Assembly (NCBI GenBank): GCA_033398695.1
Contig: CM065814.1
Span: forward strand, 79,750,358-79,814,357
Direction: 5' to 3'
DNA length: 64,000 nucleotides
Source of the DNA: Orobanche coerulescens
Lineage: Eukaryota > Streptophyta > Magnoliopsida > Lamiales > Orobanchaceae
The notes under the pieces are model-generated. The model saw only the letters and a program-made list of their open reading frames with translations, was not told where the DNA came from and searched no databases. This document shows, one piece after another, positions 47,659 through 56,887 of the stretch. A program made the translations under genes and the position numbers. Each line of letters begins with the position of its first letter. Position 1 is the first letter of the stretch.

Positions 47659-50136
47659 TGTAACACCCCTGATATATTCAGGAATATTACAGCGCCGTAA
47701 ATCCTTTACATCAGGATTTACAAGGCTAAAGAGTTGAAAAGGCATTAACAGGTACCAACGAATGAAAATAACGAAATTAAGATACAACCGTTCTGACCAA
47801 ATACTGAAAATACAAATGTTCAACAGAAATTATTAATACATCACCAAATTCAAATTCATCAAAAACGACTACGTACTCGAGTACTTATTGAAATAACTAA
47901 CAAACAACAGACAAGTAAACCCGGCTAGAACATCACTCTGCACCCCCATCGTCATGCAGCTCCAGTGGTTGTTTCCCCGCTCTCCTGGATCCTGAACATA
48001 AACAAAATGTTCACCCCCGAAGGGGTTAGCACAACGATGCTAGTACAAGTAACACAACATATTATTCAACATCTCACGTAGAATAATAATACGTAATTGA
48101 CAAAAATACCAACGAGTCTTCTCCTACGAGAAACTCAATAAGTAACATACACATCTGATAATCACAACATGATATCATAACATACACATGGTAATTCCGA
48201 CGATCCAGCGTTCACTGCCTAGAACCCACGATGATCCCGTCAGACCAACCCGTGGTGGAAAAACCCGTCCGATGATCCAGCGCACGCTAGCATAGATCCC
48301 CCGATGATCCCTTCGAACCAACACGAGGTGGACATACAACAACGACATACATGCACAACAATATGTATAACATCAATACATAAAACAAATAAGGTACTTG
48401 CCTCGATTCGAAGACAAGAACAAAACTTCCACAAAAACGAAACACTCGAAGGTCGCCCCTTCAACCAATCACGTTGCTAAGCTTGAACCATAACAAAATA
48501 AGTAATATAGATTTCATTTATAGTCGTACGAACATCTAACAATCCAAATCACGGTCGGAAGTTCATAAAATGTAACCTAATCAGTCGAGTCAAAAGTCAC
48601 CTCGCTGATCAGCCGAGTCAAAAGTCAACATCACTGATCAGCCGAGTCAAAAGTCAACCTCGCTGATCAGCCGAGTCAAAAGTCAACCTCTCTGATCAGC
48701 CGAGTCCCGTCGAGACGATCGTTTTAAAAAAAAATTCATCCGAATCCGAGTTCGTATGAAGAAGTTACGACCCAAAAGTCACCTCGCTGATCAGCCGAGT
48801 CAAAAGTCAACCTCGCTGATCAGCCGAGTCAACCTATCTGATCAGCCGAGTCAACCTCAATGATCAGCCGAGTCAAAATTCAACCTGGAGACTATCGTTT
48901 TAAAAAAAAATTCATCCGAATCCGAGTTCGTATGAAGAAGTTATGACCCAAAAGTCACCTCGCTGATCAGCCGAGTCAAAAGTCAACCTCGCTGATCAGC
49001 TGAGTCAACCTAGCTGATCAGCCGAGTCAACCTCGCTGATCAGACGAGTCAAAATTCAACCTCGAGATGACCGTTTTTAAAAAAAAAATTCATCCGAATC
49101 CGAGTTCGTATGAAGAAGTTATGACCGTTCGAAGGACAATTAAATAGACGGATCATATTGTGCCACGTGTCAACACCCGATTGAATCAGAAATTCAACCT
49201 CGCTGATCAGCCGAGTCAACCTCGCTGATCAGCCGAGTCAGAAGTCAACCTCGCCGATCAGCCGACTTGACTCGCCTAGTTGATGACAGTAGGGTACTGG
49301 GTAGAAAACTGAACATACGAAATTCTCAGGTGAAGTTGGGTGATCCAAGATTGATGTGTTAGATTCAAATATCATCATTATATCCAGAAAACATCTAACA
49401 AATCCAACTTATATGGAAGGATATAACCTCTGATGATTTATTCATAAGTATAAACATCCCAATTTCTAAAACATGATGATGCTTGGATGATTTTATCAGT
49501 GGAACTCAATATCTTGACAAAGATACTTCTATCATATCCTTGATAACACGAATCCAAGTAGGAATTAGTATTAACATACCTTAAGATGAAGAAAACACCG
49601 AGGCAATAAGTAGAATCCAACTCCGGTTGCTTGCTTGCCAGATCAAGATGTTTCTCTACTTTCAATGATCAATCACCAGTGACACCCAATCTTCAAAGAT
49701 CACAAAAGGGGTGGTCTAATTGTGTTTAAGAGGTAGGAAAAACCCTCTGGACTTTCAGGGAATTAAGAACAGGTGAAGGAAGATGAAAACCAAATGAAAT
49801 GAGGTGCTGTCCTTTATAAAATATTTCTGGACCCCTGTGCTCAATAATTTCCTACGCTAGATTCCAAAGCTCTCCAGGCTTAATAATTAAAAACTGTCCA
49901 GGACCATGTGCTGGCCTCCACCCAACTCCATAATTGATTACTTTACTTATAATATGCAGCCATACTCAATAATTTGTATTATTGAGTATTTGTATGGGAC
50001 AAGTAATATGCTGCCATACTCATGCACGAAAATACAAATACGGCAAATACCATATTCCACTTATTGATATCACAATTCCAACTAATACAGAGTTCAAATA
50101 CAGGTGAAATACTCGGTAATTAATTCGGATATTACA
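47659..50136 (-). repeat. 5' LTR of the Tekay element
   Basis: This LTR is 2478 bp and near-identical to 40274-42740 except for point changes and a rearranged minisatellite (about 48580-49275). The pair points to a fairly recent insertion into the chromovirus RT. Confidence 0.92.
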
Positions 50137-50141
50137 GGTAG

Positions 50142-51937
50142 CTTGCGGATGTGCATTGACTACCGGGCGCTTAACAAGGTTACTATAAAGAACAAATACC
50201 CAATACCTTTGGTGGCTGACCTATTCGACCGCTTGGGGAAGGTAAAGTGGTTCTCAAAACTAGACCTACGGTCGGGGTATTGGCAAGTCTGTATTGAAGA
50301 AGGGGATGAACCAAAAACAACCTCCGTAACGAGGTTTGGTTCATTTGAGTCCTTGGTTATGCCCTTTGGCTTGACAAATGCACCTGCGACTTTCTGTACA
50401 CTCATGAATAAGATATTTCACCCATTCTTGGACAAGTTTTTTGTTATGTATCTAGATGACATAGTAATATACAGTGAGTCCTTGAATGAACATGCTGAAC
50501 ATCTGCGGGAAGTGTTCCGAGTCCTGAGGGAGAACGAATTATACGTAAAACTGGAGAAATGTGCGTTCGCCCAAACGGAGGTAATGTTCTTAGGGCACAA
50601 GGTGAAAGAAGGAATGATCTTAATGGACACAAAGAAAGTGCAGGCCATTGCCGAGTGGGAGCCTCCTCAGAGCGTCTTCGAGCTTCGGTCGTTCTTAGGG
50701 TTGGTGAACTACTATCGGCGATTCATTGACAGATATTCGGCGAGGGCAATGCCATTAACTAACTTACTCGAGAAGAAGGTTGCGTGGGAATGGACGAACG
50801 AGTGTCAAGCATCCTTCGAGGATATGAAGTTGGCAGTCATGAATGACCCAGTGCTGAAACTTCCGGACTACACAAAGCCTTTTGAGTTACACTCGGATGC
50901 CTCCGACTATGCCATTGGAGGAGTCTTAATGCAAGATGGGCATCCAGTTGCATACGAGTCCCAGAAGTTAAACGAGATGGAACGATGGTATTCGGTCCAT
51001 GACAAGGAAATGACGGCGATAATCCATTGTCTTAGTATGTGGAGACATTACTTGCTCGGGAGTCACTTCGTGATCAAGACGGACAATGTGGCGACTAGCT
51101 ATTTCCAAAACCAGAAGATCACCCCGAAGCAAGCACGTTGGCAAGATTTCTTGGCTGAGTTCGATTATACTATGGAGTATAAGCCAGGAAAAACAAACAT
51201 TGTTGTGGATGCTCTAAGTCGGAAGGCCTCAGTGGCATCTATCACCCAAGTGCAGTGTGACCTTGCCGACCGGATAAGAGACAGAATTGCCCAAGACCCG
51301 TTGGCCAAAAGTCTGGTGGAACTGGAAAAGGAGGGCAAGACAAGGAAGTTCTGGCAAGAGAATGGCTTACTCTTTACTATTGGAGATAGGTTGTATGTGC
51401 CTCGATGGGACAACCTTAGAAGGGAAGTGTTGAAGGAGTGCCATGATTCGAAATGGGCGGGACACCCAGGTACTCTTCATACTAAAGCGCTGGTTGAGCA
51501 GTCATTTTATTGGCCTAACCTACAGGATGACGTGAACGCCTACGTAAAGACCTGCTTGGTCTGCCAGCAAGACAAGGTCGAACAAAGTAAACCGGCAGGA
51601 CTGCTAGAGCCATTACCTATTGCCGAACGTCCGTGGGACAGTGTTACGATGGACTTCATATCGGCACTACCAAGGTCGGAAGGATGCGGGTCTATAATGG
51701 TGGTAATTGATCGGTTCTCCAAGTATGGGACATTCATACCGGCAGCAAAGGAATGCAAGGCCGAGGAAGCTGCCCGACTATTTTTAAAGCATGTGGTGGA
51801 GTATTGGGGAGTTCCTCGGAGTATCACAAGTGACCGAGACCCGTGATTTACAGGAAAGTTTTGGAGGGAGTTGTTCAAGTTGAGGGGGTCAAACCTCCAC
51901 TTCTCGACGAGCTTTCACCCCCAAACTGATGGCCAAA
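50142..51937 (+). pseudogene. Galadriel-like RT-RNase H-integrase, middle part (one stop, interrupted)
   Basis: This piece continues the RT cut at 40273. It resumes at LRMCIDYRALNKVTIKNKYP, with the intact catalytic YLDD (MYLDDIVIYSESLNEH near 50445-50490). RNase H follows (ELHSDASDYAIGGVLMQDG, VIKTDNVATSYF). Integrase comes next: the zinc domain ends CLVCQQDKVEQSKPAG, and the core aspartates lie in TMDFISALPRSEG and ITSDRDP. A TGA at 51844 replaces the Arg usually found after DRDP (CGA to TGA). The sequence is cut at 51937, right after the HPQTDG block, by the LOG-carrying element. Apart from this stop the 1.8 kb is open. A start codon shown by simple frame finding at 50104 lies in the Tekay LTR and is not real. 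Confidence 0.92.
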
Positions 51938-53529
51938 TGACACGCTTTTAGTGTAACTATCGCAAGTGCACGATATCGTATCAAGTAGTAAAGTGGACTT
52001 TTTGAGTCCGGTTTATCGATCCCACAAGGAAGTTTGGTTATAATTTGAATTATACACTATTAGTCTATTTTTATAGATACTATAATAAGTGAAACACACA
52101 ATTAAAAAATTTGGTTTAATAATTGCAAAGAAAATGCAACATTAGTTTTAATATTTTAAGGAAATAAAAATATTGTAATAATAATAGATTGATTAAATGA
52201 TAAAATGAAATAGTTGGGATTACAAACTCAGTTCGTCATTAGTTATAAAAGATGTATTGGAGATCATAAGATGAATTTACTTATTATGTTGTGTAGATTC
52301 GATTTTCCTTAAAAAGACGGTTTCTCTTTCGAACTATAAAACGCCCCTTATATATTGAATCAATCCACTATATTTCTATGTTGATTGGCTTCAATACATA
52401 GCATTAGGATTTATGAAAATAACTCAAAGAATCATCTAAGGACTAGGGGTATATTTCTATGCCCTAGAACAACTTAGAGTGAAGATCATTTGATCTAATC
52501 AAACATATTTTCTTTCGAAATATATGAAGACCATAAATATCGTCATTTATTGGTCAAATAAATAAAGATTGTTAAAACAATGAAAATCACACACAATAAT
52601 AAGTAATTCACAATAGATCTTTTATACAAACATAAATAACATGACTAACCTTGTTTATAATCCAAACTAAAGATTACTTAGCCCATGAAGGGTTTATTAC
52701 ACATATTACAAGCTTGTGTGGTCATTATTAGTTGAATCAAGAGAAAGAATTGATCCTAACTCCCTTAGTAGATAAAGGAGATAGAAACCATAAACTCTCT
52801 GAACAACATATGTTATACCACACTTACAAAGATCACTCAAGAACACAAGTGTGTTCTTCACACAAAAAGAAAAGTTTACAAAAAATGGCAAATTATAAGA
52901 TGAATGATGAATGATGAATGATGAAGGATCTAAGGGGTCTATTTATACACCTAAAGTCATCTAATAGCTCCAAAACTCCAGCATTATTACATTAGATCGG
53001 ATCAATGCCAGTCATCCCCTCAATAATACACAAAAAGTATAAAAAATTAGACAATCATAACAATCTGTCAAGAGTTACGGCCGTAACATTCAGGAGTTTC
53101 GGCCGTAACTAGGGTGACTTACGGCCGTAACTCCTGAATGTTACGGCCGTAACGTGGCTTCGTAAATTTGCTCATTTGAAGCTTTGATAGTTACGTTTTC
53201 AGCCCAGAATTTCTCAGACTTTGCGTTTTTGCCCCAGATCTTCTTCGGATGATAACTTTTGATATATAACTCTGATTTTGAATCCGGAAAGACTGCCGAA
53301 TTCGTCTCGGAAAGCCCTACAACATGAATATATCAAAATTCAATAAAGAGAATATTTATTAAATATGTTGTTTCTTGAGTAATTCAGTTATTTAATCCGA
53401 TCATCATCCGATAAAAATAAAATTATTAAAACTAATAAATTAAAAGCAAAAAATGAGTAGACTAGCTCAATTATGGGTGAATTTTATCGATACAAACCAT
53501 GGATAAGTGTACAAAAATGACACTTATCA
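51938..53529 (-). repeat. 3' LTR of the LOG-carrying element
   Basis: In element sense it begins TGATAAGTGTCATTTTTG and ends AAAGCGTGTCA. The TATA box TATAAATA is at 52940-52947 (minus). The first bases form a hairpin (53502-53528, arms GATAAGTGT/ACACTTATC). The 80-bp inverted repeat at 53075-53154 carries one mismatch relative to the other LTR. Confidence 0.94.
53075..53154. repeat. 80-bp inverted repeat of TTACGGCCGTAA words, 3' LTR copy
   Basis: Arms 53075-53109 and 53120-53154 (35 bp each) pair with a single mismatch around a 10-base loop. Each arm contains two copies of the palindrome TTACGGCCGTAA (one mutated here) joined by ATTCAGGAG. It lies about 130-210 bp upstream of the LTR TATA box in element sense. 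Confidence 0.93.
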
Positions 53530-55135
53530 CACCCCCAAACTTGAATTCTTGCTAGTCCCGAGCAAGACTCTTTATTAATCACAGTCCAAAAAAAAATAAA
53601 AATAAGTCACAAAACTAATAATACACACAAAAATTAAAATATAAAAAGAGAAAAGGAGATCAAAATGCCATTAATACACAACAACCAGCTTATACAGTAG
53701 ATATAAATGAATCAAGATTCAAAATAAATCTACAAATAATTTTGAAGTTAAAACACGGTTTTAGTGTTGTAATTCCAAAATATAAGGTTTCCCCCCAATA
53801 GGTTGATTATTTCTTTCCCACTCGTGATACACACGACTCCCTTTAATGGTTGCTCTCGATCACTCGTTTATTTTTCGACTCAATATGAAGAAGAATTTTA
53901 TTGGCGTCATCAAATATTGTGATTTTCACAAAATTGAGTGTATTGAAATTCAGCTGCTAATTAATTCAAATCTGCTCATAAACTACATCTCTTTTAGTGA
54001 TAGCTTTCACACCGTTATTTGCTAACGTGTAGCTCTTTTTACTAACACAATTTCTATCTCATTATTTTTTTTCGTAAAAAGGTGATAGCTTTCACACCGT
54101 TATTTGCTAATGTGTAGCTCTTTTCACCAATTTTTCTGAGACGGCAGCTACACACCAACAATGGTTAGTCCTTTATTTTTCGCAAAATTTAAGACTTCCA
54201 AAATTAGCGGTATTCTTGCTCAACACTTCTCCATTTCGTCATGTATTTTTTTAGGTGATAGCTTTCACACCGTTATTTGCTAACGTGTAGCTCTTTTCAC
54301 CAATAACTCCTTTTTTTTTTTTTAGGGAATAAAATTTTTGCAGAAAATCATTTTTTAGTTAAGCATGAAAAATCAAAAACTCCACAAATTAAGTAAATTT
54401 CAGTTTTATTTTTCATCAACCAATTGATTCTTCTTTTCTCAAGGTAACGAATGACTTGATTTTATATGATAACTACAAGGCATGGAAAGAGAGATTAAGG
54501 CTCAAAAAATTTTGGAATGTACAAATTTTTTTATTTACCAGTTAGAACGATTTTAGAAGCTTGTATATAGCTAATTTATTGGTGTTATGGCCAGATCTAG
54601 AAATCTCAAAAATCAAAATACTATAAATATATATATATATATAATAAAAAAAATTAAGGTAAATAACCAAATCAATCAAAACACACCAAAATACTAAAAC
54701 AAACCACCCCAAACTTGAAAATAAAACTGTCCTCAGTTTTTTAAAAATAATAAAAAAAATAAAATAAAAATCAATGCAGAAAAACAGAATACTCCCTGTT
54801 AAGAAAGTTGATGTCTGAGCTAACGCCTTTTAGAATCTGCAAGAGAATAAATATACGAGGCACACAACAAAAGAAAATAAATTATACTCGTAAGTATAAC
54901 ACAATTTTTTAAGATGCGCATCAAGAAAGTCCGAAGAGTCGCCTTACGCTGCCATCAAAGTTTTTATAAAAGCAAAACACGAAATAAAAATTACAGCAAT
55001 ACATAAATCGCGAATAGATGCGCGTCAAGAGATCAAGAAGAAACTCCTTAAGCTGCCATCATTTAGCACGATTATTACACACGACAGAAAGTAAAAATAC
55101 AAGAGGTCTGACATGGGTTATCAAAGGGAGAGGAA
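53530..55135 (-). other. 3' untranslated internal region of the LOG-carrying element
   Basis: The region begins on the left with the polypurine tract (minus-strand GGGGGTGTG at 53530-53538). No coding frame is supported. Three copies of a 50-bp unit lie at 53997-54046, 54081-54130 and 54254-54303. Each can fold on itself (GGTGA/TCACC, AGCT/AGCT, ACAC/GTGT). A (TA)n run is near 54630, and the rest is AT-rich. The phrase CCCAAACTTGAATTCTTGCTAGTCC next to the tract recalls the 3' regions of Athila-type elements, from memory only. Confidence 0.75.
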
Positions 55136-55777
55136 TTAATCCACTTTTCGTTTTCTCACGGTAAAATCTTCTACCCAGACAATTTTAGCTAGAGTTGGAT
55201 CTGGTTGAGGAACAAATTCATTGAGTTTTCTGATTAGTTCTTTTGGTGTTGTTGCAACAACTATGATTCGTTTTGCACGCTCGGAAATAAAGCCCTTTTC
55301 AGCAGAGTAGTCGATGAAAGACAGTAAACCATCAAAGAAACCATTGACATTAAGCACACCTATTGTTTTTTGATGAACATTTAGCTGGGCTCTGGTAACC
55401 ATATGAAAAAGTTCCTCAAGGGTGCCAAAACCACCGGAAAGGGTGATAAAGGCGCCAGAATTATTTATCATGTGAGTTATGCGATCTTGCATATTCAGAG
55501 ATCTAAACTCATCTCTAATAGTTGACCCGGTGATTTTACTTTCAGCCAGAGGTTTTGGGATTATTCCCAACACTCTTACTCCTTCCATATAGGCAGAAGC
55601 AGCAGCTCGTCCCATTAATCCTAGACTTCCTCCTCCGTAAACTACATGAATGCATTTTTCTCCTAAGGTACGACCCAAGTTGTGGGCTGCTTCAGCAAAG
55701 CATGCCTCTTTTCCATAACTAGCTCCACCAAAAATGCAGACTATGCTAATTTTTTTTGTTGAAGATGATGACTCCAT
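55136..55777 (-). CDS. LOG-like: LOG-type cytokinin riboside 5'-monophosphate phosphoribohydrolase, retrotransposon-borne
   Basis: LOG enzymes release active cytokinin bases from their riboside monophosphates in one step, in cytosol and nucleus. The 213-residue frame is uninterrupted, matches the usual LOG length and covers the whole fold. It has an N-terminal nucleotide-binding start (IVCIFGGASYGKE, residues 12-24), YGGGSLGLMG at 47-56, and IPKPLAESKITGST at 73-86. The catalytic region has Arg99 and the PGGxGTxxE loop at 114-122, here SGGFGTLEE. The catalytic Arg and Glu122 are retained; Pro114 is Ser and the Lys usually following the Arg is Ile. The C-terminal VLNVNGFFDGLLSFID block is conserved. 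Plant LOG genes normally contain several introns, so the lack of introns implies capture through a spliced RNA. The ATG at 55777 has a good context (AAAATGG) and a TATA box 83 bp upstream. Divergent substitutions mean activity must be measured. Confidence 0.93.
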   Translation of the reverse strand: MESSSSTKKISIVCIFGGASYGKEACFAEAAHNLGRTLGEKCIHVVYGGGSLGLMGRAAASAYMEGVRVLGIIPKPLAESKITGSTIRDEFRSLNMQDRITHMINNSGAFITLSGGFGTLEELFHMVTRAQLNVHQKTIGVLNVNGFFDGLLSFIDYSAEKGFISERAKRIIVVATTPKELIRKLNEFVPQPDPTLAKIVWVEDFTVRKRKVD

Positions 55778-56158
55778 TTTTGAAAAGAATTTTTTTTTTT
55801 GAGAGAAACAGAGAAAAATGCAAGTTTGAGGGATGAATGAAAGAAACCAGTAGAAAGTTTATTTATAGAAGAAAAAGAAGGAAAAAAAATTGTTTAACAA
55901 GTTTGTGATTGCGTTTGATTGTGCTTCAACTACTCAATAGAATAATGAAACCATTTATCGCGTATCACATTTTTTATTCAGAAAATCTCACCACACGACA
56001 AAAAATAAAAGATACTTACGCGTATGTACAGTAGTTGTGATTGTGGCTCACATCTTCCTCTGATTTTACGTTCAGAAACGGCCTAAATGCCTTCTATGAG
56101 TCGGGGAGAAGCTTCCCATCCAATTTTCTTACAAATTGGCAAACAGGGTCTTTTAACG
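55778..56158 (-). promoter_or_regulatory. Spacer with a candidate internal promoter for the LOG-like gene
   Basis: In element sense, TATAAATA (55860-55867) is followed by a pyrimidine-rich, leader-like stretch (CATTCATCCCTCAAACTTGC, TTTCTCTGTTTCTCTC) and then the ATG at 55777. TATA-to-ATG spacing of about 83 bp would suit a short 5' untranslated region. The gene could therefore be expressed separately from the LTR transcript. No transcript data are available here. Confidence 0.5.
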
Positions 56159-56638
56159 TCAGATTACCAAGACTTGTTCATATTCTGGTTTGAATTTATT
56201 CCACAAACATTGAATTCCGTAATATACAAGTCCACTAGGATGCGTGTCAAGAGAAATTTCGATATTATCTAAATTCTCTTTATTCAGACCATCATTAATG
56301 AACTGAATTTTATCTTCTCTGTTTGTAGATGGAATTCCTAAAGATCGACATTTTACATTACAGTTCCATCTAGCACATTTATAGCAAACGGCTAGCATCT
56401 TTGCTCGTCGTTTCTTGGCATATGAACTTTTTACAAGCCCTGGTAAAAATCTAGTCGGTGTTTCTGTGAATTCACCTTCTATTCTTACTTTGGCTTCGAT
56501 AATGAATCTTATGTCAAAAGGTATGCTTTTATTCATAAGCAACCTCATCCTTTCAAGCCTTGTCTTGTAAATTTTTAAAATTGCATTTTTGCTTAGAAAG
56601 GGAAATCTTTTTTCGATTTTATACAATGTTTCTTCCAT
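56159..56638 (-). CDS. Cysteine-rich basic protein resembling carlavirus nucleic-acid-binding proteins
   Basis: This intact 159-residue frame is the first gene of the element in element sense. Its ATG at 56638 is in a good context (CCATGG). Visible features: a lysine/arginine-rich N-terminal third and a hydrophobic segment IPFDIRFIIEAKVRIEGEF (39-57). A basic patch KKRRAK (75-80) sits directly before a cysteine cluster C85-X2-C88-X4-C93-X3-C97, followed by a GIPSTN...IQFINDG block (101-117). The order (IP-D-II, V-EG, SxYA-KRRA, cysteine cluster, GI, FI-x-G) looks like the small cysteine-rich nucleic-acid-binding proteins of carlaviruses and relatives, some of which act in silencing suppression or host gene regulation. 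The C-terminal 40 residues have no such counterpart. The match is by eye; an unrelated zinc-binding host protein remains possible. The role in the element is unknown. Confidence 0.6.
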   Translation of the reverse strand: MEETLYKIEKRFPFLSKNAILKIYKTRLERMRLLMNKSIPFDIRFIIEAKVRIEGEFTETPTRFLPGLVKSSYAKKRRAKMLAVCYKCARWNCNVKCRSLGIPSTNREDKIQFINDGLNKENLDNIEISLDTHPSGLVYYGIQCLWNKFKPEYEQVLVI

Positions 56639-56881
56639 GGAAAAAAAATAAAATAAAAATAAAATGACAATGAAAATAATTGAAGAAAATATCTACAAAT
56701 ATCAGTTGTTGTGGGAAACTGAAAAATCCGACTTTAATAGTCACGGAGTACCGTTATCCGCCACTTGACCGGACAAACACAATTGAGTACTAAGTTACAA
56801 CGTCGAGAAATTTGTACTTATAAAAATAGTTTACAATGTAAGATTTCAAATATAACTTATACTTCCCCGGCAACGGCGCCA
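56639..56881 (-). promoter_or_regulatory. Primer binding site and leader of the LOG-carrying element
   Basis: The primer site TGGCGCCGTTGCCGGGGAAG (56862-56881, minus) begins six bases from the right LTR. It is the Asp-tRNA type common in Athila-like elements. The remaining 220 bp is an AT-rich leader before the first gene, with no additional frame. Confidence 0.85.
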
Positions 56882-56887
56882 AAAACT

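Larger units (their letters stand above)
40274..50136 (-). mobile_element. Tekay chromovirus (Ty3/Gypsy), complete but damaged (9863 bp)
   Basis: The element is complete, with a perfect target duplication GGTAG (40269-40273 and 50137-50141). Two LTRs of about 2.47 kb are near-identical over their length. Minus orientation is shown by the primer site TGGTATCGGAGC next to the right LTR and the polypurine tract next to the left LTR. It encodes Gag, protease, RT, RNase H, integrase and a C-terminal chromodomain-like segment (VKQLRNKPIALVKVQWSRH) typical of Tekay/Del. Internal stops and a changed RT active site make it inactive. It is the only element here with Tekay-type coding sequence, and its cis signals match those of the LARDs. 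Confidence 0.93.

Noticed and set aside
50104..50141. Start codon for the chromovirus RT at 50104
   Set aside because: The codon lies in the Tekay LTR; the real frame comes from 40273 across the insertion.
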